Positions 30,916 to 36,222 of a DNA stretch of 36,222 nucleotides are shown in pieces. The stretch spans positions 1 to 36,222 of the forward strand of contig CAZTII010000013.1 in assembly GCA_964613305.1 (NCBI GenBank). The letters run 5' to 3'. A program made the position numbers and the translations under genes. The number at the start of each line of letters is the position of its first letter. Position 1 is the first letter of the stretch. The stretch is from CAZTII01 sp964613305. GTDB taxonomy: Bacteria > Bacillota_I > Bacilli_A > Erysipelotrichales > Erysipelotrichaceae. A model generated the notes under the pieces. The model was given only the letters and a program-made list of their open reading frames with translations. It had not been told where the DNA came from and made no database searches.

Positions 30916-32554
30916 ATTTGTAATTTTCTTTATCTTCATACATCAATTTATCCACTTTACTTAAAACATCATCAATCGTTGTACTATGTAGTCCATCATA
31001 ATAAGTAATCCCCACCGAAAAAGTAATTGGAATCAACTTTTCTTCTTCCGTCAAACAATGGACTTTATCACGAAATTGTTCCATAAAATAATCCATATCA
31101 AAATTATTATCAGTTTTAAAGAATATAACAAATTCATCACCACCTGTACGAAATGAAGAGGCGAATGAATATTGTTCTATACATTGAAGAATTGCTTTAG
31201 AAAATAAGGTAATAATTCTATCACCATATAGATGACCTTTTGTGTCATTTATCACTTTTAAACGATTTAAATCCAACAATATTACCCAAAAATTATTATT
31301 GCTCAGTTTACTAATGTAATCATTATACGCTGCCCTATTATTTAACCCTGTCATCGCATCGGTATATGCCATCTCTTTATAAGCGATATTTTTAATTGTT
31401 TCTTCTTTAGTGCTTGTATAACTAATCATAGCTCCTGCTAGTTGAACTAGAATAAAAATCGACATGAATAGTAACAAAGTCAAACCAAACAGAAGTGTTT
31501 TCGTAAAAAAGTAGAGCAGGATTGAAATAGTAAAAGCAATGAGCAGTGGCGCAATCGATAACACTAAAAATTTCTTCGTTGCATATTTTTTCCCATCAGT
31601 AAAAAGTAGAGAACTACATATTAAAATGGCAGAAAACAATAAAACAATATGACTCAATATCAAATATACCCTAAATTCACCATAGTCATAAAACAAACAG
31701 AAATATTGAATACAAACATTCGCAACAGTTATTGCTTTAACAATGCTTAAAAACGGATTAAACATCGGATCAACACGTCCAACTAATAATTGAGAAATCG
31801 GTAATGTTATAAGCATTAATGATGTGAATTCAATCATAGAAAATAAACTGTGGTACTGATAAAAGAAATAGTTGATAGTATTTAATTGAACTAAAAAATA
31901 ACTGGACAATAATAAAGATAGAAATCCGATATGAACGATTTTATTCTTCATCAAATTATTAAAATCCAAAATAGATATTAACGTTGATATAAAAAACATT
32001 ACTAATAAAACGATGCATAAAATCAATTGAATCAAATCCGTTGGAAGTAAGTTTGCAACAATGTGCGATCGATAATCTACAGCGATTGGTGAGACCTTAT
32101 AGTGTGTCAAATTAGTCATTCTAGGATAAAACTGGACGATAAATTGACTACTTTTACTATCTTTAGGAATATCAATAATGTGAAGCGAAGTCCCTCCGCT
32201 TTTAATCAAAGAATCACTATTTGGCTCATAACTATATATTTCTTTACCATCCATAAAACATCGTGCAGCACTATAACGAATAGTTAAAAATACACTTTTT
32301 TCACTATATTTTTCAATTTTTCCTACATCATAAATAACTGTAAAAGGTTTACTAGCTTCAACTTCTTTTGGTAAATTATACAATTCTGAATTAAGATTAT
32401 TGTACGTAATTACTTCACACTCACTAATCATCGATAATCGATTAAAATCATCAAATCGCAATGACATTTCTTTATTATTTAACAACAAATAACTACTTAA
32501 GCCACTAATAAGCAAAAACACTATAATAGATAATTTTTTAATTAGCTTATTCAT
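30914..32554 (-). CDS. membrane diguanylate cyclase (GGDEF), second of a tandem pair
   Basis: It would make cyclic di-GMP in response to an outside signal. There is an N-terminal membrane helix (about 7-25), an extracellular beta-rich sensor (about 30-165), seven further membrane helices (about 172-375) and a GGDEF domain (about 395-546). The catalytic motif GGDEF at 471-475 is intact, preceded by LLDLNRLKVINDTKGHLYGD. The RxxD inhibitory site expected five residues before it is missing. Its ATG overlaps the stop of the upstream paralogue (ATGA). The two proteins share layout and segments such as IKSGG...HIIDIP, so they arose by duplication. The signal is unknown. Confidence 0.9.
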   Translation of the reverse strand: MNKLIKKLSIIVFLLISGLSSYLLLNNKEMSLRFDDFNRLSMISECEVITYNNLNSELYNLPKEVEASKPFTVIYDVGKIEKYSEKSVFLTIRYSAARCFMDGKEIYSYEPNSDSLIKSGGTSLHIIDIPKDSKSSQFIVQFYPRMTNLTHYKVSPIAVDYRSHIVANLLPTDLIQLILCIVLLVMFFISTLISILDFNNLMKNKIVHIGFLSLLLSSYFLVQLNTINYFFYQYHSLFSMIEFTSLMLITLPISQLLVGRVDPMFNPFLSIVKAITVANVCIQYFCLFYDYGEFRVYLILSHIVLLFSAILICSSLLFTDGKKYATKKFLVLSIAPLLIAFTISILLYFFTKTLLFGLTLLLFMSIFILVQLAGAMISYTSTKEETIKNIAYKEMAYTDAMTGLNNRAAYNDYISKLSNNNFWVILLDLNRLKVINDTKGHLYGDRIITLFSKAILQCIEQYSFASSFRTGGDEFVIFFKTDNNFDMDYFMEQFRDKVHCLTEEEKLIPITFSVGITYYDGLHSTTIDDVLSKVDKLMYEDKENYK

Positions 32555-34207
32555 AATCGGTCACCTTGTTTTTTTATTGTTTTATCACGATACATATTAT
32601 CATCACTCTGTTTGATAACTTCTTGGATAGTATTTATTCCTTCGTAATAATAAGCATAGCCAACAGCATAACTAATTTTTTCATTGATTTCTTGAATGAG
32701 TAAATCTTGCATATCAAGATGAAAAAGTATCGCATCAATATCAACGCTATTATCAGCGAACAAAAAAACAATAAACTCATCGCCGCCAATACGGAACAGT
32801 TCATATTTAAATGTTGTTTGAAATACTTTTGTTAATGATGAAGCAAATTGCATTAATGCAATATCACCATAAGAATGACCATAATTATCATTAATGTATT
32901 TTAAATTATTTAAATCAAAAGAAAATATCCAACATGATTGATTTATTTTTACAACAAATTGTTCAAAAGATGATCTATTTTTTATACCTGTCATAACATC
33001 AATCAATGCCATTTCACGATATACATTATTTTTAATGTTATCATAATAAAATGTTAAAAAATCAGAAATATACATATAACATTGAGTAGTAATAAATACT
33101 ATCATCGACATAATAATCAATTTTTCAAAAGTGAAAATATTATAAATCACATAATACACAAGTGATGATACAACAGTCACAAATATTGGAATAATAGTAA
33201 TCATCAACCTTCTTTTTTCTGGATACTTTTTACCATTTGTAAAAACTAACGATATAAAAATAGCTGATGAACCATATATAAGCGTAAGATGCGTATATTT
33301 GAGTAATTCTTTAAATTCAGCTTTTTGAAGTAAAACTATGCAATATTGAACGATAATATTTACTAAAGAAACAACGATTGCACTGTTCAACAACTTATCA
33401 TACTTTGGATCTAAACGACCTTTTAGTAAGCTATACGCTGGTGTTGGCAAAAGCATCAATGTTGTAAATTCAATCATATAAATTAAACTATGGTACTGTC
33501 TAAAATAAAAAGCAACCATTCTAATCTGAGAAAACATATACGTACCGATAAGTAATGCTAAACTGCCGATGGCAATTAATTTATTTTTTGTTTTTTTCTC
33601 ATCAAAAGAGGCAAATATTACACACAACAAACTAAATAAGACCATTAGAATAAAAAATATAATTGTGCCGATATCTTTTAAAAACTGAGTGAGAATAATA
33701 TTACTTCGACTACCATAATACATCGTTAGCACTTTATAATGATGTTCATATCGTAACAATGGATTGAACGAGATTTTTAAGCGATTGCCGACAAAATCTT
33801 CTGGTAAATCAATAATATGATACGCATATCCCCCACTCTTAATAAAATTATTTGGATTTACACTATATCGATAAATTTCTTTTCCATTTGCCTCTACAGA
33901 AAAATCCATGTACGTCACAAAAATAGATATACTTCTTTCTTTTTCGGTTGGTTCATTAGGCAATACAACAATTACATCAAAGCTATTATCAGTAGAAATA
34001 ACCAATGGAAGTTGACGTTGCGTAAACAATTTATCCGAAGTCTCTGCATATAATACTTCATCAATCAACCGTGCTTTCTTAAAATCTTTATCGATAAAAT
34101 GGTTGTTACTAGCACGTCCGCCTACAGCAAAAAGAGCACTTATAATTACTACAGCTAAAGTGCTTATAATAATTGACATAATAATGGAAAGTTTGTTTTT
34201 AATAACC
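32551..34207 (-). CDS. membrane diguanylate cyclase (GGDEF), first of a tandem pair
   Basis: This has the same layout as its downstream paralogue: N-terminal helix (about 8-28), beta-rich outer domain (about 35-170, IKSGGYAYHIIDLPEDF), seven membrane helices (about 175-385) and a GGDEF domain (about 395-552) with FDLNNLKYINDNYGHSYGD and intact GGDEF at 475-479. The inhibitory RxxD is absent here too. The start is uncertain: the frame opens with GTG at 34209 right after GGGGTGA, which is too close to be ideal, and an ATG ten codons on lacks a ribosome site; I place the boundary near the GTG. A promoter with an extended -10 lies 31 nt upstream. Confidence 0.87.
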
Positions 34208-34239
34208 ACTCACCCCATCTCGCCGTTAAATCTAATATC

Positions 34240-34268
34240 ATTATAACAAAAAAAGAATTTATGGTAAA
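34240..34268 (-). promoter_or_regulatory. promoter of the tandem cyclase operon
   Basis: On the minus strand TTTACC (34268-34263), 17 nt, TATAAT (34245-34240) with a TGT extension. Confidence 0.65.
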
Positions 34269-34301
34269 CGGGAAGAAAAAACTTTAAAAAAAATTGAAAA
34301 T

Positions 34302-35744
34302 TTAATCAACTTTTTCCACCATAATTCCATCCAAAGACCAAGTCTTAGCTTCAATGATTTCAACTTGTACAATAGAACCTATTTCAACACAGTTTGCTGT
34401 AAAATTAACTAATTTATTTTCTTCACTATATCCACTATACACCTTATCATTACGTTTACTTAATCCATCAACTAAGACATTCAATATTTTACCTTTAAAT
34501 ACACTATTGCTTTTATTCGCATAATCGCCAACCTTTTTATTTAGACGTTGTAATCGTTCTGATTTTTCTATTTCACTTACATTATCAACCATCTTAGCTG
34601 CCGGAGTTCCTTCACGTGGTGAATAAACAAAAGTATATGCCAAAGCAAATTGACAGTAATCATATAAGTCTAATGTATCTTGAAATTGTTCTTCTGTTTC
34701 ATTAGGAAATCCAACAATAATATCCGTCGTTAAAATAGCATTGGGTATTTTTTTAATGATACGATCGACTAAATGTTTATAATCATCTACTGAATATCTT
34801 CTTCCCATGATTTTTAATATATCGCTATTACCAGATTGAACAGGAAGATGAATTGATTTCATGATATTGTCATAACGACTAATCACATCAATCATTTCAT
34901 CGCTAAAATCCCATGGATGACTCGTTGTAAAACGAACGCGAGGAATGCCAATCTTAGCTACTTCTTCTAAAAGATAAGCAAAGCCACCTTCAATATTAAG
35001 ATCTTTCCCATAGGCATTTACATTCTGCCCTAACAACGTTACTTCGACATATCCTTCTGCTTTTAATGTTTTTACTTCATCTAACACATCTTCAACAGTA
35101 CGTGATCTTTCTTTACCGCGAGTAAAAGGAACAATACAATATGTACAAAATTTATCACATCCATACATTATATTGACCCACGCTTTCGTCTTTGTAAAAC
35201 GTTTTACTGGAAGTTGTTCGATTACTTCACCTTGAATAGAAAATACTTCTACTACTTTATTTTTATTCGATAAAACATCATACAACAAATCAGGTAAACG
35301 ATGAATATTGTGCGTACCAAAAATTAAACTTACTTGTGGATATTTTTGTAATAATAAATTTACAACTTGTTCTTCTTGTGCCATACATCCACAAAGTCCA
35401 ATAATTAAATTAGGATTATTGCGTAATAAATGCTTCATTGCGCCTATTTCACCAAACACTTTATCTTCAGCGTTTTTACGAATAGCACATGTATTAATTA
35501 AAATAACATCGGCTTCTTCTTCATTAAACACTTGCTCAAAAAGCATGTCATCCATAATACCACAAATCGTTTCTGAATCGCGCTCATTTGCTTGACAACC
35601 ATGTGTTTTGATAAAATATTTTTTATTTTTGCCTAAATCAATCGTATGTTCACTTAACACAAAATTTTCTCGATTAAGTTCAATTTTCTTATTTCGATGC
35701 TTTGCCAATTGCAAAGACGGTAATTGATAATTGTTTTTTTTCAT
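34302..35744 (-). CDS. miaB: tRNA-2-methylthio-N6-dimethylallyladenosine synthase
   Basis: MiaB is a radical-SAM methylthiotransferase that modifies A37 of tRNAs reading codons that begin with U. The N-terminal UPF0004 domain has the three cluster cysteines in IKTHGCQANERDSE, LINTCAIRKNAEDKV and GLCGCMAQEE. The radical-SAM motif is MYGCDKFCTYCIVPFTRGKERSR (C-x3-C-x2-C). A C-terminal TRAM domain (about 415-478) follows. The start at 35744 (MKKNNYQL) has GAGGTG upstream; the longer frame does not. Length 480 is typical for Firmicute MiaB with its N-terminal extension. Confidence 0.97.
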   Translation of the reverse strand: MKKNNYQLPSLQLAKHRNKKIELNRENFVLSEHTIDLGKNKKYFIKTHGCQANERDSETICGIMDDMLFEQVFNEEEADVILINTCAIRKNAEDKVFGEIGAMKHLLRNNPNLIIGLCGCMAQEEQVVNLLLQKYPQVSLIFGTHNIHRLPDLLYDVLSNKNKVVEVFSIQGEVIEQLPVKRFTKTKAWVNIMYGCDKFCTYCIVPFTRGKERSRTVEDVLDEVKTLKAEGYVEVTLLGQNVNAYGKDLNIEGGFAYLLEEVAKIGIPRVRFTTSHPWDFSDEMIDVISRYDNIMKSIHLPVQSGNSDILKIMGRRYSVDDYKHLVDRIIKKIPNAILTTDIIVGFPNETEEQFQDTLDLYDYCQFALAYTFVYSPREGTPAAKMVDNVSEIEKSERLQRLNKKVGDYANKSNSVFKGKILNVLVDGLSKRNDKVYSGYSEENKLVNFTANCVEIGSIVQVEIIEAKTWSLDGIMVEKVD

Positions 35745-35763
35745 AAAACACCTCGCCTTTAGT

Positions 35764-35792
35764 ATTATACAGAAAGGAAAAAGAAAAGCCAA
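35764..35792 (-). promoter_or_regulatory. promoter of miaB
   Basis: On the minus strand TTGGCT (35792-35787), 17 nt, TATAAT (35769-35764). Its -35 lies inside the terminator of the ferredoxin gene. Confidence 0.65.
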
Positions 35793-35806
35793 GTTTTACT
35801 TGACTT
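35784..35806 (-). terminator. terminator of the ferredoxin gene
   Basis: On the minus strand AAGTCAAGT and ACTTGGCTT pair (one G-T wobble) around a 3-4-nt loop and are followed by TTTTC and more T. Confidence 0.65.
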
Positions 35807-35809
35807 TAA

Positions 35810-35983
35810 TTATTGAGCAATTGCTGAAACTGGGCAAGTACTTACGCATGCACCGCAATCGATACATAAATCAGCATCACAAGCTGCTTTTCCTTCATCA
35901 TTCATTGATAATGCATTTACTGGACATTCACCTGTACATGCACCACATCCAATACAACTGTCTAAATTAATCGTAACTGCCAT
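35810..35983 (-). CDS. 2[4Fe-4S] ferredoxin, clostridial type
   Basis: This 57-residue electron carrier was read directly from the sequence. It starts MAVTINLDSCIGCGACTGEC and continues with P; the second cluster motif is CIDCGACVSTCP. Two C-x2-C-x2-C-x3-C-P motifs bind two [4Fe-4S] clusters, as in clostridial ferredoxin. It probably serves pyruvate:ferredoxin oxidoreductase or hydrogenase in an anaerobe. AAAAGGAGGG lies before the ATG, with a promoter upstream and a terminator after it, so it is a single-gene unit. The neighbouring MiaB is an iron-sulfur enzyme needing electrons, but a direct link is only a guess. Confidence 0.95.
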   Translation of the reverse strand: MAVTINLDSCIGCGACTGECPVNALSMNDEGKAACDADLCIDCGACVSTCPVSAIAQ

Positions 35984-36011
35984 TATAATACCCTCCTTTT
36001 ATGTCATACAA

Positions 36012-36040
36012 ATTATAACACATCTTAATTCAGTATTCAA
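36012..36040 (-). promoter_or_regulatory. promoter of the ferredoxin gene
   Basis: On the minus strand TTGAAT (36040-36035), 17 nt, TATAAT (36017-36012) with a TGT extension, 28 nt before the start codon. Confidence 0.7.
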
Positions 36041-36163
36041 TAAAAATATGATAAATTAGCTATTACTAACTGTTATTATATGATATTTAAATTATATTAT
36101 TGCCGTTTTTTCTATCATGAACTTACACTAATTTTTAGTTAATATCAACTAATCTGTATTACT

Positions 36164-36222
36164 TTACAGAGAGTGTATAATTTTATGTGTAACCTCAAAA
36201 GCACCTGCTAATAGAAAAAAGG
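36164..36222 (-). other. possible C-terminal end of a gene entering from the right
   Basis: A minus-strand frame entering at the window edge reads FFLLAGAFEVTHKIIHSL and then a TAA stop. It is hydrophobic, with a weak look of a membrane-protein end, but 18 residues are too few to call. The 36041-36163 stretch between it and the ferredoxin promoter is AT-rich and holds only a 6-bp hairpin (36135-36152). Confidence 0.2.

Noticed and set aside
36164..36222. Resemblance of the edge peptide AGAFEV to small multidrug transporters
   Set aside because: In those proteins this motif is at the N terminus, while here a stop follows at once; 18 residues are too short to judge.
1..36222. CRISPR arrays, transposons, prophage, tRNA or rRNA genes
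   Set aside because: No repeat-spacer pattern, transposase-like protein, phage gene, cloverleaf or rRNA core was seen on reading the window.

Overview
This 36-kb window is AT-rich chromosomal DNA from a low-GC Firmicute (Bacillota). The block recU-ponA diverging from gpsB-rnpB, with pgsA-recA beyond it, is typical of Bacilli and Erysipelotrichia relatives. The codon use and gene mix suggest a gut-type Erysipelotrichia/Coprobacillaceae-like organism, but that assignment is inference. I see no phage, insertion sequence, CRISPR array, tRNA or rRNA.

Layout. (1) 1-1.2 kb: a small unknown protein after a lactose/cellobiose-type PTS IIB-IIA pair. (2) 1.2-8 kb: housekeeping block with a HAD phosphatase, recA, pgsA, RNase P RNA, gpsB, then divergent recU and a class A penicillin-binding protein. 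(3) 8-15.1 kb: a mannose-family PTS operon (IIA, IIB and a fused IIC-IID) with a class II aldolase and a zinc dehydrogenase. It faces a LevR-like regulator that carries an in-frame stop codon. (4) 15.1-23.6 kb: dnaD, nth and a prepilin-like gene run with tight overlaps into a histidine operon, hisZ-G-D-C-B-(A-F)-IE. HisA and HisF form one reading frame, and there is no hisH. (5) 23.7-30.9 kb: a complete hexuronate route from glucuronate to pyruvate and glyceraldehyde-3-phosphate (uxaC, uxuB, uxuA, kdgK, kdgA) with a GntR and a YheO/DauR-like regulator but no transporter. (6) 30.9-36 kb: two overlapping membrane diguanylate cyclases, miaB and a small ferredoxin.

The most notable observations are as follows. 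The HisA-HisF open frame keeps a strong ribosome binding site and ATG exactly at the HisF start, so both a fusion and free HisF could be made. HisF here differs at the usual ammonia-gate positions, which fits the absence of the glutaminase subunit HisH. The LevR-like regulator lacks the sigma-54 contact motif, faces a sigma-70-type promoter, and shares repeated TGTGTGTAA boxes with it. A 37-bp near-perfect palindrome sits exactly between the two divergent promoters of the uronate locus. KdgA carries an extra C-terminal VOC-like domain.

All functional calls rest on recognising motifs by eye. No database search was run.
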